From: Actinobacteria bacterium OK074
Lineage (GTDB): Bacteria > Actinomycetota > Actinomycetes > Streptomycetales > Streptomycetaceae
Assembly (NCBI GenBank): GCA_001298575.1
Contig: LJCV01000265.1
Coordinates: 1 to 63,918, forward strand
DNA: 63,918 nt
Direction: 5' to 3'
Below are positions 16,850-25,564 of the stretch, one piece after another. The notes beneath the pieces were generated by a model. The model had not been told where the DNA came from, did no database searches, and was given only the letters and a program-made list of their open reading frames with translations. How positions within the stretch are numbered: position 1 is the stretch's first letter; every line of letters begins with the position of its first letter. Both the position numbers and the translations under genes were made by a program.

Positions 16850-18318
16850 GGCGAACCGTGCAGGAGCATGAGGTGGCCGCGGCGGAGCGGACGAGGCCGG
16901 CCGACGCGGCCGAGAAAGCGGTACGCGACCGGAGAAGCGGCCGAGCCTTCGCCCTGCTGGCGTCGGTCCAGTTCGTGCTCATCCTCGCCATGAGCGTGCT
17001 CAACGTCGTACTTCCCGACATCCAGGGTGAGTTCGGACTCAACCGTGCCGAGCTCGCCCTGCTCTCGGCCTCCTACGGCATGTCGTTCAGCGGACTGCTG
17101 CTCCTGGGCGGCCGGCTGTCCGACCTGTACGGAAACCGGCGGGTGTTTCTCCTCGGCACCCTCGTGTTCGGCGTGAGTTCGGCGCTCGCGGGGCTCTCCA
17201 CAGGCGTGTGGATGCTGCTGGCGGCGCGCTTCGTTCAGGGGGCCGGCGCCGCACTGGCCGTACCGGCCGCGATGGCGCTGGTGAGGGCGGTGCGTCCGGA
17301 GCCCGCGCGGTACGCACGTGCCATGGCGGTCTGGGGCGGACTCGCGGCTTCCGGCGGGACCGCCGGCATGATCCTTTCGGGGGTGGTGGCCTCGTCCGGC
17401 TCCTGGCGCTGGGCGTTCGCCGTGCCGGTCGCGGTGGCGGCGGGGACCCTCGCCGTCGCCCCGCGGCTGATCCCCGAAGACGCGGCTCCCCGGGGTGGCC
17501 GGCTGGACGTCCTCGGGGCCGCCCTGGTCACCATCGGGATCGCCCTGCTCAGCTACGGCCTGGTGGAGGCGCCCGAGCGCGGGTGGACCTCCCCGGTGGC
17601 GCTCGGCACGCTGACCGGTGGGGGTGTGCTGCTGCTGGCCTTCGTCGTCACCGAGGCACGGGTGGCGCAGCCGCTCCTGCCGCTGTCGTTCCCCGCCTCG
17701 CCCCGCAGGGCGATGGCGCTGCTGGCGGTCTTCCTGGGCGCGGCCGGGATCACCACGATCTTCTTCATGCTCGCGCTGTACTTCCAGGAGGTCCGGGGCT
17801 ATTCCGCGCTGGAGACATCGGCGGCGTTCCTGCCCTTCGGCCTGACCCTGGTCGTCAGCGGCCTGTCCGTGGGCAGGCTGGTGCAGCGCTTCGGCCCGCG
17901 CGTGGTGCTGGTAACGGGACTGACGCTCTCCGGGCTGGGGCTGGCGGCGCTGGGCATGATCGGCACCGACTCGCCGTACGTCGGTGCCGTACTGGCCGGG
18001 CTGGTGCTCTTTCCCGCCGGGGCGGCGCTGGTGTTCGCCGGATCCACCGTCACCGCGACCACGGACGTTCCGCAGGACCAGGCCGGTCTCGCCGGCGCCG
18101 TGGTCAACACCGCCCTGGAGGCCGGGCCGGCCATCGGCCTCGCCGTCCTGGTGACCCTGGCCGCGGGACACACCACGGACCTGGAGCACACCGGAACCGG
18201 TACGGCGTCCGCCCTGACCTCCGGCTACGGCTTCGCCTTCACCATCGCGGCCGTGGCCTTCGCCGCCGCCGCGGTGTCCGCGCTCTTCCTCCTGCGCCCG
18301 CCCCGGGAGGACGGCTGA
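16846..18318 (+). CDS. MFS drug exporter, DHA2-like (14 helices)
   Basis: 490-residue major facilitator. Hydropathy suggests about 14 membrane helices; motif A appears as GGRLSDLYGNRRVF near residue 86 and motif C-like GG(T)AGMILSG near 172, both typical of drug:H+ antiporters of the DHA2 type. It is translationally coupled to the preceding oxidase and most likely exports the cluster product or gives self-resistance. The stop codon lies inside a perfect 28-bp palindrome (18312-18339). Confidence 0.93.
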   Translation: MRRTVQEHEVAAAERTRPADAAEKAVRDRRSGRAFALLASVQFVLILAMSVLNVVLPDIQGEFGLNRAELALLSASYGMSFSGLLLLGGRLSDLYGNRRVFLLGTLVFGVSSALAGLSTGVWMLLAARFVQGAGAALAVPAAMALVRAVRPEPARYARAMAVWGGLAASGGTAGMILSGVVASSGSWRWAFAVPVAVAAGTLAVAPRLIPEDAAPRGGRLDVLGAALVTIGIALLSYGLVEAPERGWTSPVALGTLTGGGVLLLAFVVTEARVAQPLLPLSFPASPRRAMALLAVFLGAAGITTIFFMLALYFQEVRGYSALETSAAFLPFGLTLVVSGLSVGRLVQRFGPRVVLVTGLTLSGLGLAALGMIGTDSPYVGAVLAGLVLFPAGAALVFAGSTVTATTDVPQDQAGLAGAVVNTALEAGPAIGLAVLVTLAAGHTTDLEHTGTGTASALTSGYGFAFTIAAVAFAAAAVSALFLLRPPREDG

Positions 18319-18339
18319 AGGACCGCGGTCCTTCAGCCG
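18312..18339 (+). terminator. Perfect 28-bp palindrome at the MFS stop codon
   Basis: The half-site CGGCTGAAGGACCG is followed immediately by its exact complement CGGTCCTTCAGCCG, and T-rich TGCTTTTCC and TTTTTTCC stretches come after. It looks like a terminator or attenuator between the exporter and the next SDR gene; the stop codon is within the left arm. Confidence 0.7.
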
Positions 18340-18402
18340 CTCGGGCACCCTGCTTTTCCGTTTTTTCCGTCCGTTACGACACATGTCAAGGAGCACCCCC
18401 CC

Positions 18403-19164
18403 ATGACCGCCCGTTTCAAGGACAAGGTCGTCATCGTCACCGGGGCCGGATCCGGCATCGGCCGGGCCAGCGCCAGGGCCTTCGCCCGTGAGGGCGCCAC
18501 CGTGGTCGCCGCCGGACTCCGGCCGGAGTCCATCGAGGAGACCGTGCGACTGGTCGACGAGGACGGCGGCACCTCCAGCGCCGTCGTCGCCGACGTCACC
18601 CGGCCCGAGGACGTGGAGCGCCTGGTGCGCACCACAGTGGAGCGCCACGGCGGCCTGCACGTCGCGCACAACAACGCGGGCATCTTCGGCAAGCCCGCCC
18701 CGGTCGGCGACCTGGACCTGTCCGTGTGGCAGTCCGTGCTGGACGTCAACCTGAACGGCGTCCTGCTCAGCATGCGGCAGGAGATCGCGCACATGAGGGC
18801 GCACGGCGGCGGCGTCATCGTCAACGCCGCGTCCAACATCGGCTACCACGGGCGCCGCCCCGGCATGGCCGCCTATGCCGCGTCCAAGGCCGCCGTGAGC
18901 ACCCTCACCCGGGTCGCCGCCCTGGATCACATCAAGGACAACGTGCGCATCAACGCGGTGAGCCCCGGCGCCACGGACACGAGCATGTCGCTGCGTCCCG
19001 GGGAGACCGACGCCGACCGCGCGGCCCGGCTGGCCACGACGGTTCCGATCGCCCGAGTCGCGACGACGGACGAGATCGTCAACGCGGTGCTGTGGCTGGC
19101 GTCCGACGAGTCGAGCTTCGTTGTCGGCCACGACCTCGTCGTCGACGGGGGCGTCACCAGCTGA
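18403..19164 (+). CDS. Short-chain dehydrogenase/reductase (classical SDR)
   Basis: 253 residues. Cofactor motif TGAGSGIG at 13-20, NNAG at 90-93 and catalytic Ser144, Tyr158, Lys162 are all in place. It lies after the terminator-like palindrome with its own ribosome site (AGGAG, 8 nt before the ATG) and is followed by a strong hairpin, so it may be a separate short transcript. In the cluster it could reduce a quinone or enone carbonyl; this is inference. The close second SDR at 20599 is of the EntA type and has a distinct job. Confidence 0.93.
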   Translation: MTARFKDKVVIVTGAGSGIGRASARAFAREGATVVAAGLRPESIEETVRLVDEDGGTSSAVVADVTRPEDVERLVRTTVERHGGLHVAHNNAGIFGKPAPVGDLDLSVWQSVLDVNLNGVLLSMRQEIAHMRAHGGGVIVNAASNIGYHGRRPGMAAYAASKAAVSTLTRVAALDHIKDNVRINAVSPGATDTSMSLRPGETDADRAARLATTVPIARVATTDEIVNAVLWLASDESSFVVGHDLVVDGGVTS

Positions 19165-19196
19165 TCCCGCCGCCCGGTCTCATCACCTGATCCACG

Positions 19197-19244
19197 GCGT
19201 CCCTGCCTCGTGACCCGATGTGCCACGAGGCAGGGACGCGTGCT
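19197..19244 (+). terminator. Strong hairpin terminator
   Basis: Arms GCGTCCCTGCCTCGTG (19197-19212) and CACGAGGCAGGGACGC (19224-19239) pair perfectly over 16 bp with an 11-nt loop, then GTGCTTTT. It closes the SDR gene and separates it from the DAHP synthase operon. Confidence 0.85.
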
Positions 19245-19279
19245 TTTCATGACTTTCCCGGGCCCGGTCGGATGAAATC

Positions 19280-19297
19280 GTTCCGCTCCGCCGGAAC
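19280..19297. promoter_or_regulatory. Short inverted repeat upstream of DAHP synthase operon
   Basis: GTTCCG and CGGAAC pair around CTCCGC. It lies in an AT-richer 170-bp region that must hold the promoter of the 19414-26079 operon. A regulator site or part of the leader are both possible. Confidence 0.35.
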
Positions 19298-19413
19298 ATG
19301 ACGAAGTAACGATTCCCCCCTTCACAGATATTCCTCAATTCCGCAGAATCGATGAAAGTAACTCACGAGTTCAGCCGAAAGAATCCTTCTTCATCCCCGT
19401 GAGAGGAACCGAG

Positions 19414-20580
19414 TTGAACAGCGAGCTCGCTTACATCGAATCGCTTCCCGCACTGCAGCAGCCCGATTGGCAGGGCCATCCCGAGGCAGCGCGGGTAAGA
19501 CGGGAACTGAGCGCGCTGCCGGCTCTCGTCAAGGCCGCGGACGTGACCCGACTGCACGACCACCTCGGGGCGGTCGCCCAGGGGCACGCCCAGGTCGTCC
19601 AGTCCGGTGACTGCGCCGAGGACTGGGCGGAGAACGGCCGCGTGGACGTCGCCCGCAAGGCGGCGGTGCTCGACCTCCTGGCGGGTGTCATGCGCGTCAA
19701 CGCGGGCAGGCCCGTGGTGCGCGTGGGCCGGCTCGCCGGCCAGTACGCCAAGCCGCGTTCCAAGCCCACCGAATCGGTCCAGGGCGTCGAACTGCCCGTC
19801 TACCGCGGGCACATGGTGAACGATCCGAACCCCGACCCGGTGCTGCGACAGCCCGACCCCCGACGCCTGCTGACGGGCCACCGGGCCGCGCGCGGGGTCA
19901 TGGAGCACCTCGGCTGGGCCGGCAGCGCCCCGCGCGCGCAGGCCCCTGTGTGGACCAGCCACGAGGCCCTCCTCCTCGACTACGAACTGCCCATGCTGCG
20001 CAGGCAGGACGACGGCGGCCTGCTGCTCGCTTCGACGCACTGGCCGTGGATCGGTGAGCGCACCCGGCAGGTGGACGGCGCCCACGTGGCGCTGCTGGCG
20101 GCGGTACGCAATCCGGTGGCCTGCAAGGTGGGCCCGACCATGACGCCGGGGGAACTGCTGCGCCTGTGCAAGCGGCTGGATCCCGACCGCGTCCCCGGGC
20201 GGCTGACGCTGATCGCGCGCATGGGTGCCGGTACGGCGCCCGGGAAGCTGCCCGCCCTGGTCGCGGCCGTACGCGGCGCCGGGCACCCGGTGATCTGGCT
20301 GTCCGACCCGATGCACGGCAACACCGAGTGCGGGCCCGACGGCCTGAAGACCCGCTTCGTGAAGAGCGTCATACGCGAGGTCGAGGAATTCCAGGAATCC
20401 GTGGCGCTGGCCGGTGGAATTCCCGGCGGCCTGCACCTGGAAACCACCCCGGACCAGGTCACGGAATGCGTCTCCGACGCCACGTTCCTGAATTCGGCCG
20501 GAGACAAGTACACGAGCTTCTGCGACCCGCGGCTCAATCCCCAGCAGGCCGTGGAGGTTGCTTCCGCCTGGCGTCGCTGA
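19414..20580 (+). CDS. Class II DAHP synthase, PhzC-like
   Basis: 388 residues. Condenses phosphoenolpyruvate and erythrose 4-phosphate to DAHP, the entry to the shikimate pathway. Class II signatures are present: QSGDCAEDW (metal-binding Cys) near residue 65, RVGRLAGQYAKPRS, STHWPWIGERTRQ, NPVACKVGPT, and the metal His in DPMHGNTE. The protein is shorter than housekeeping plant-type enzymes and resembles the PhzC forms found beside phenazine-type genes. I use the TTG at 19414 (AGAGGAA upstream); a GTG at 19399 in frame has no ribosome site. It begins the operon that makes 3-hydroxyanthranilate and supplies it with precursor. Confidence 0.93.
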   Translation: MNSELAYIESLPALQQPDWQGHPEAARVRRELSALPALVKAADVTRLHDHLGAVAQGHAQVVQSGDCAEDWAENGRVDVARKAAVLDLLAGVMRVNAGRPVVRVGRLAGQYAKPRSKPTESVQGVELPVYRGHMVNDPNPDPVLRQPDPRRLLTGHRAARGVMEHLGWAGSAPRAQAPVWTSHEALLLDYELPMLRRQDDGGLLLASTHWPWIGERTRQVDGAHVALLAAVRNPVACKVGPTMTPGELLRLCKRLDPDRVPGRLTLIARMGAGTAPGKLPALVAAVRGAGHPVIWLSDPMHGNTECGPDGLKTRFVKSVIREVEEFQESVALAGGIPGGLHLETTPDQVTECVSDATFLNSAGDKYTSFCDPRLNPQQAVEVASAWRR

Positions 20581-20598
20581 AAAGGAGATCCGTTCATC

Positions 20599-21369
20599 AT
20601 GTCGGAAAAGATCGCACTGGTCACGGGGGCCGCAGGCGGAATAGGCGAAGCGGTCGTCCGCACCCTGGCCGAACGCGGGGCCTCGGTGGCCGCGGTGGAC
20701 AAGGACGGCCACCGGTTGAGCGCGGTGGCCGGGAAACTGGCCGCCGACGGACTGCGGGTACGGGCGTTCCCCGCGGACGTCACCGCAAGCGCCGAGGCCG
20801 AGCGCCTCGTCGCGAACGTCGAAGACGCCCTGGGACCGCTCGACCACCTGGTCAACGGGGCGGGCGTGCTGCGCCTCGGGAAGGCGCGGGAGCTCGCCGA
20901 CGCGGACTGGGCGGCAACGTTCGCGGTCAATGTCACGGGCGTGTTCTTCATGTCGCGCGCAGTCGTGAACCGCATGGTCGCGCGACGCTCCGGGTCCATC
21001 GTCACCATCGCCTCCAACGCGGCGGGTACGGCACGGATGGACATGGCCGCGTACGCGGCGTCCAAGGCCGCGGCGACCATGTTCACCAAGTGCCTCGGCC
21101 TGGAGGCCGCCCAGTACGGCATCCGATGCAACGTGGTCGCTCCCGGCTCCACCGAGACCCCGATGCTCACGTCGATGTGGACGGACGAGCACGGGCGCAC
21201 CGCGACCCTCGAAGGTTCGCCCGGTGCCTACAAGGTCGGTATACCGCTCGGCAAGCTGGCCCGCCCCTCGGATGTGGCCGAGGCAGTGGCGTTCCTCCTC
21301 TCGGACCATGCCTCGCACATCACGATGCACGACCTCACCGTCGACGGCGGCGCGACGCTCGGCGTCTGA
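20599..21369 (+). CDS. EntA/DhbA-like SDR, predicted DHHA dehydrogenase
   Basis: 256 residues. TGAAGGIG cofactor motif at 9-16, catalytic Ser139, Tyr152, Lys156, and the tail signature CNVVAPGSTETPML ... HDLTVDGGATLGV found in 2,3-dihydro-2,3-dihydroxybenzoate dehydrogenases (EntA). With an ADIC synthase and PhzD next to it rather than EntC/EntB, the likely substrate is trans-2,3-dihydro-3-hydroxyanthranilate, giving 3-hydroxyanthranilate with NAD+. It starts 18 bp after the DAHP synthase (AAGGAG ribosome site) in the same operon. Confidence 0.93.
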   Translation: MSEKIALVTGAAGGIGEAVVRTLAERGASVAAVDKDGHRLSAVAGKLAADGLRVRAFPADVTASAEAERLVANVEDALGPLDHLVNGAGVLRLGKARELADADWAATFAVNVTGVFFMSRAVVNRMVARRSGSIVTIASNAAGTARMDMAAYAASKAAATMFTKCLGLEAAQYGIRCNVVAPGSTETPMLTSMWTDEHGRTATLEGSPGAYKVGIPLGKLARPSDVAEAVAFLLSDHASHITMHDLTVDGGATLGV

Positions 21370-21394
21370 CAACCCCAACGTTTTGAGGAAGACC

Positions 21395-22036
21395 ATGCCA
21401 GGGATACCTCCCATCCAGCCCTATCCGATGCCCCAGGCCGGGGACCTGCCCGCCAACACGGCGGTCTGGCAGGCCGATCCGGACCGCGCGGTCCTGCTCG
21501 TCCACGACATGCAGCGGTACTTCCTCCGGCAGTTCCCCACCCACGGGGCGCCCGGCGGCGACCTGATCCGGAACGCCACCTCGCTGCGCAAACAGGCGGT
21601 CGCCTCCGGGATGCCCGTCGCGTACACCGCACAGCCGGGCGGCATGACCGAGGAACAGCGCGGACTGCTCAAGGACTTCTGGGGACCGGGCATGCGTGTC
21701 GACCCGGCCGACCGGGAGGTCGTGGAGCCGCTCGCGCCGGGCCCGGACGACTGGCTGCTCACCAAGTGGCGCTACAGCGCGTTCTTCCGGTCCGACCTGC
21801 TGGACCGGATGCGCGCCCACGGACGCGACCAGCTGATCCTCTGCGGTGTGTACGCGCACATCGGGGTGCTCTCCACCGCGGTGGAGGCATTCACCAACGA
21901 CATCGAGACGTTCCTGGTGGCCGACGCCGTCGCCGATTTCACCGAGGCATACCACCGGCTGGCCCTCGACTACGCCGCCGAGCGCTGCGCCCTGGTCACC
22001 ACAACGAAGTCCGTCATCGAGGAACTCGGCCGATGA
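21395..22036 (+). CDS. phzD: Isochorismatase-family hydrolase, PhzD-like
   Basis: 213 residues that read almost side by side with Pseudomonas PhzD: LLVHDMQRYFL with Asp38, YTAQPG, QRGLLKDFWGPGM, DDWLLTKWRYSAF with Lys124, and LCGVYAHIGV. Asp38 and Lys124 correspond to the catalytic pair. PhzD cleaves the enolpyruvyl ether of 2-amino-2-deoxyisochorismate to DHHA. TTTTGAGGAAG precedes the ATG. The stop overlaps the phzE-like start (ATGA), so both are translated in a fixed ratio. Confidence 0.96.
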   Translation: MPGIPPIQPYPMPQAGDLPANTAVWQADPDRAVLLVHDMQRYFLRQFPTHGAPGGDLIRNATSLRKQAVASGMPVAYTAQPGGMTEEQRGLLKDFWGPGMRVDPADREVVEPLAPGPDDWLLTKWRYSAFFRSDLLDRMRAHGRDQLILCGVYAHIGVLSTAVEAFTNDIETFLVADAVADFTEAYHRLALDYAAERCALVTTTKSVIEELGR

Positions 22037-23934
22037 ACGAGGAGAACTCCCGTACGGCACCCGACCTGCTCGATCGGGTCCTGGGGCCGAGGCCGCCCGC
22101 CTTCGCGCTGCTGCACCGCCCCGAGGCCCACGGCCCGGACGCCCTGGAGATCCTGACGGGTACGGCGTCGGCGGTGGACACCGTGGCCCGGATCCCCCTG
22201 AGCGAGGCACCCGATCCTGATGCCGGGGCACACCAGGAGGTTCTGGCGCTGATCCCCTACCGCCAGGTTGCCGAGCGCGGCTACGCCTGCGCCGACGACG
22301 GCGAACCGCTGATGACGATCGCCGTGGAGGCGCAGCACACCCTCGCGGTGAGCGATGTCCTGCGACGGCTGCCGGGGAAGCCGGTCGCGCTCAGTGGCGG
22401 TGCCTTCGATCTGGACGACGACGAATACGCCGGGATCGTCCGCAAGGTGATCGCGGACGAGATCGGCGCGGGCGAGGGAGCGAACTTTGTCATCAAAAGG
22501 TCGTTCGTCGCCGACATCACCGACTACACGGTGCACAGCGCCCTGGCGTTCTTCCGGCGACTGCTGGAGCGGGAGCAGGGGGCGTACTGGACGTTCGTCG
22601 TGCACACCGGCGAGCGCACCTTCGTCGGCGCCACCCCCGAGCGGCACGTGAGTCTGCGGGCGGGCCGCGCGGTGATGAACCCGATCAGCGGCACCTACCG
22701 CTATCCGCCCTCCGGCCCCACCCTGCCAGGGGTGATGGATTTCCTCGCCGACCGCAAGGAGGCCGACGAGCTGTACATGGTCGTCGACGAGGAACTCAAG
22801 ATGATGGCGCGGATCTGCGACCCGGCTCCCCGGGTCGTGGGACCGTATCTGAAGGAAATGGCGCGACTCGCGCATACCGAGTACTTCATCGAGGGCGCCA
22901 GCGACCACGATCCCCGCAGGATCCTGCGGGAGACCATGTTCGCACCGACAGTGACGGGCAGTCCGCTGGAGAGCGCCTGCCGGGTGATCAGCCGGTACGA
23001 GCCCCGTGGGCGCGGCTACTACAGTGGCGTCGTCGCCCTGATCGGGCAGGACGAGCGGGGACGGCGCACGCTCGACTCCTCGATCCTCATCCGCACTGCC
23101 GACATCGATGGCGCGGGCCGACTGAGCATCGGCGTCGGTGCCACCCTCGTACGGCATTCCGATCCGGACTCGGAGGTCGACGAGACCTGGGCCAAGGCGG
23201 CCGGCCTCCTCTCCGCTCTGGGCGCCGACGATTCCGCCTGCTTGGCCGAACACCCGCGTGTGCGCCAGGCCCTCGAACAGCGCAACAACTCGATCGCCGC
23301 CTTCTGGATCGGCGAGCACGCCCACCGGTCCGGCGCGAGGCCCGAACTGGCCGGCCGCCGGATCCTCGTGGTGGACGCAGAGGACACCTTCACCTCCATG
23401 ATCGGCCACCAGCTGCGGGCCATGGGGCTGAAACCGACGGTCCGCCGCTTCGACGAGCCGTACTCCTTCGACGACTACGACCTCGTTGTCATGGGCCCCG
23501 GCCCCGGCGACCCGCGCGCCACCCGCAACCCCAAGATCACACTCCTTCGGTCCGCGATCCACACGCTCCTGGACCAGCGCCGGCCCTTCGTCGCCGTCTG
23601 CCTGAGCCATCAGGTGCTCAGCACCCTCCTCGGCCTGGAACTGATGCGCCGACCCGTGCCCAACCAGGGCGTCCACCGGGAGATCGACCTGTTCGGCGCC
23701 CGCGAGCGGGTTGGTTTCTACAACACGTTCGCCGCCCACAGCGCGCAGGACGCGTTCGAGGTGCCGGGCGTGGGAACCGTGGAGGCGAGCCGGGACGACA
23801 CCGGGGAGGTGCACGCGCTGCGCGGGCCGGGCTTCGCCTCGATGCAGTTCCACGCCGAGTCCGTGCTCACCCAGGACGGCGTACGCATCGTCGAGAATGC
23901 GCTCGTGGGGGTGCTGCGCTCATGCGGGCAGTGA
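22033..23934 (+). CDS. phzE: 2-amino-2-deoxyisochorismate synthase, PhzE-like
   Basis: 633 residues with the two fused halves of PhzE: an anthranilate-synthase-I-like chorismate domain (about 25-400; GATPERH near 199, NPISGTYRY near 216, TVTGSPLESA near 307) and a class I glutamine amidotransferase domain (about 440-630) with nucleophile Cys523 in AVCLSHQV, and His607 and Glu609 in MQFHAES. It converts chorismate and glutamine to ADIC without the pyruvate-releasing step. Start ATG overlaps the phzD-like stop; the 3' end overlaps the small DABB gene by 13 nt. Confidence 0.96.
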   Translation: MNEENSRTAPDLLDRVLGPRPPAFALLHRPEAHGPDALEILTGTASAVDTVARIPLSEAPDPDAGAHQEVLALIPYRQVAERGYACADDGEPLMTIAVEAQHTLAVSDVLRRLPGKPVALSGGAFDLDDDEYAGIVRKVIADEIGAGEGANFVIKRSFVADITDYTVHSALAFFRRLLEREQGAYWTFVVHTGERTFVGATPERHVSLRAGRAVMNPISGTYRYPPSGPTLPGVMDFLADRKEADELYMVVDEELKMMARICDPAPRVVGPYLKEMARLAHTEYFIEGASDHDPRRILRETMFAPTVTGSPLESACRVISRYEPRGRGYYSGVVALIGQDERGRRTLDSSILIRTADIDGAGRLSIGVGATLVRHSDPDSEVDETWAKAAGLLSALGADDSACLAEHPRVRQALEQRNNSIAAFWIGEHAHRSGARPELAGRRILVVDAEDTFTSMIGHQLRAMGLKPTVRRFDEPYSFDDYDLVVMGPGPGDPRATRNPKITLLRSAIHTLLDQRRPFVAVCLSHQVLSTLLGLELMRRPVPNQGVHREIDLFGARERVGFYNTFAAHSAQDAFEVPGVGTVEASRDDTGEVHALRGPGFASMQFHAESVLTQDGVRIVENALVGVLRSCGQ

Positions 23935-24254
23935 TCGCGTGGTGGGACCTCGACCGGTCCGAGCAGACCATCGCCTCGCTCCGCGACTTCCTCCGCGACG
24001 AGGCCGTGGACCGCTTCTCCCACGTACAGGGGCTGCGGTTGAAGGTGTGGATCTCGGACGAGCACACCAACCGGTGGGGCGCCGTCTTCCTGTGGGAGTC
24101 GGCACAGGCCGCAGCCGCGCCCATTCCGGCCAGGGCCGCCGAACTCATCGGCTATCCGCCCACCGAACGGCACGTCTTCGACGTCGAGGCCACCGCGGAG
24201 GGCGCCTACGACACCGTCCAACTGGCCCGTCTCGGGCTTGCCTTCACCGGCTGA
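23922..24254 (+). CDS. Small DABB-fold protein, YdhR/ActVA-Orf6-like monooxygenase candidate
   Basis: 110 residues. The pattern of short strands with LRLKVWISDEHTNRWGAVFLWES resembles YdhR-like proteins of the dimeric alpha/beta-barrel fold, which includes cofactor-free monooxygenases that turn phenols into quinones (ActVA-Orf6, HmoA). It overlaps the end of the PhzE-like gene by 13 nt, so it is part of the pathway. A role in oxidising a hydroquinone intermediate is plausible, but the family also has members without enzyme activity, and I see no diagnostic catalytic residue. Confidence 0.7.
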   Translation: MRAVIAWWDLDRSEQTIASLRDFLRDEAVDRFSHVQGLRLKVWISDEHTNRWGAVFLWESAQAAAAPIPARAAELIGYPPTERHVFDVEATAEGAYDTVQLARLGLAFTG

Positions 24255-24376
24255 GCCCGCACTCTCCTCGACGACCCGTCCTGCTTCGGAAAGACCTTTC
24301 CAGGATTCCACGAGGAGTTGCGACGGCTCTTCCTCCCGGCCTCCCAACCAACTTCCCCACAGCGACAAGGATCACG

Positions 24377-25564
24377 ATGAAGACACTCATTGCCGGGGGC
24401 GGTATCGGCGGCCTCGCGGCGGCACTGAGCATCGCACGCCACGGCCACCAGGTCGTCGTACTGGAACGACGGGACACCTTCGGCGAACTCGGTGCGGGTA
24501 TCCAGCTGGGCCCGAACGCCTTCCACGCCCTGGACCATCTCGGCATCGGTGCGGCGGCACGGCAAAGCGCCGTTCACATCGATGAGTTGAGGTTCATGGA
24601 CGGCACCACCGGTCAGCGGGTCGCGAGCATGCCGCTCACCGGCGGATACCGCACCCGCTTCGGCAACCCGTACGCCGTCGTGCACCGCGGCGACCTCTAC
24701 CAGGCACTCCTCGATGGCTGCGTCGCGGAGCGGAACATCACGCTGAACACCGACTGCTCCGTGACCTGGTACGAACAGAACTCGGAAAGCGTCACGGCGA
24801 TCACCGACACCGGGCGACGTTTCACCGGCTCGGCGCTCATCGGCGCCGACGGCATCCGTTCCGCCGTGCGCAACCAACTCGTCGGCGACGGCGCGCCGCG
24901 CGTGTCCGGCCACACGATCTACCGGTCCGTCATCCCCATGGAGCAGGTCCCGCAGGAACTGCGCTGGAACACCGTCACCTTGTGGGCCGGCCCCAAATGG
25001 CACTTCGTCCACTACCCCATCGGGAGCGGGAAATTCCTCAACCTGGCCGCCACCCGCGACGACGGCGCCCGGGACATCGTGGCCGGCAGGCCCGCCGAGC
25101 GAACGCACGTTCTGTCCGAGTTCCCCGAACTGAGCGATACCGCACGGCAGTTGCTGGAGCTGGGGACCGACTGGAAGGAATGGGTCCTGTGCGACCGCGA
25201 CCCGGTCGAGCGCTGGACGGACGGCCGCGTCGCCCTCCTCGGTGACGCCGCGCACCCCATGCTCCAGTACGCGGCCCAGGGCGCCTGCATGGCCCTGGAG
25301 GACGCCGTCCTCGTCGGCCAACTGCTCGCGGGAGCCGCAGGGGACGTCCAGCAACGCCTGGAGAAGTACAACGCCGAACGGTACGAGCGCGCGGCCACGG
25401 CGCAGCAGGTGGCCCGTGCCATGGGCGAACACCTCTACCACCCGGCCGGGGACGCCGCTGCCGCCCGCAACGCGATGCTTTCCTCCCTCACGATCGACGA
25501 ACTGTACGACAAGGTCGAGTGGCTGCACGGGGCTCGCATCGGCGGGACGGGAGAGCGTCCTTGA
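24377..25564 (+). CDS. FAD-dependent aromatic hydroxylase, 3-hydroxybenzoate 6-hydroxylase-like
   Basis: 395-residue group A flavoprotein monooxygenase. FAD motifs: GGGIGGLAAA near residue 7, the second FAD/NADPH motif around IGADGIRS near 155, and LLGDAAHPMLQYAAQGACMALEDAV near 288. HRGDLYQALL and the GAGIQLGPNA region resemble 3-hydroxybenzoate 6-hydroxylases and salicylate hydroxylases. With 3-hydroxyanthranilate as substrate, 6-hydroxylation would be para to the phenol and lead to 2,5-dihydroxyaniline after decarboxylation (inference). Start ATG has AAGGA upstream; its stop overlaps the chorismate synthase fragment by 4 nt. Confidence 0.92.
   Translation: MKTLIAGGGIGGLAAALSIARHGHQVVVLERRDTFGELGAGIQLGPNAFHALDHLGIGAAARQSAVHIDELRFMDGTTGQRVASMPLTGGYRTRFGNPYAVVHRGDLYQALLDGCVAERNITLNTDCSVTWYEQNSESVTAITDTGRRFTGSALIGADGIRSAVRNQLVGDGAPRVSGHTIYRSVIPMEQVPQELRWNTVTLWAGPKWHFVHYPIGSGKFLNLAATRDDGARDIVAGRPAERTHVLSEFPELSDTARQLLELGTDWKEWVLCDRDPVERWTDGRVALLGDAAHPMLQYAAQGACMALEDAVLVGQLLAGAAGDVQQRLEKYNAERYERAATAQQVARAMGEHLYHPAGDAAAARNAMLSSLTIDELYDKVEWLHGARIGGTGERP

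Noticed and set aside
19414..23934. Phenazine biosynthesis cluster
   Set aside because: PhzC-, PhzD- and PhzE-like genes are present, but phzA/B, phzF and phzG are not seen, and an EntA-like SDR points to 3-hydroxyanthranilate instead.
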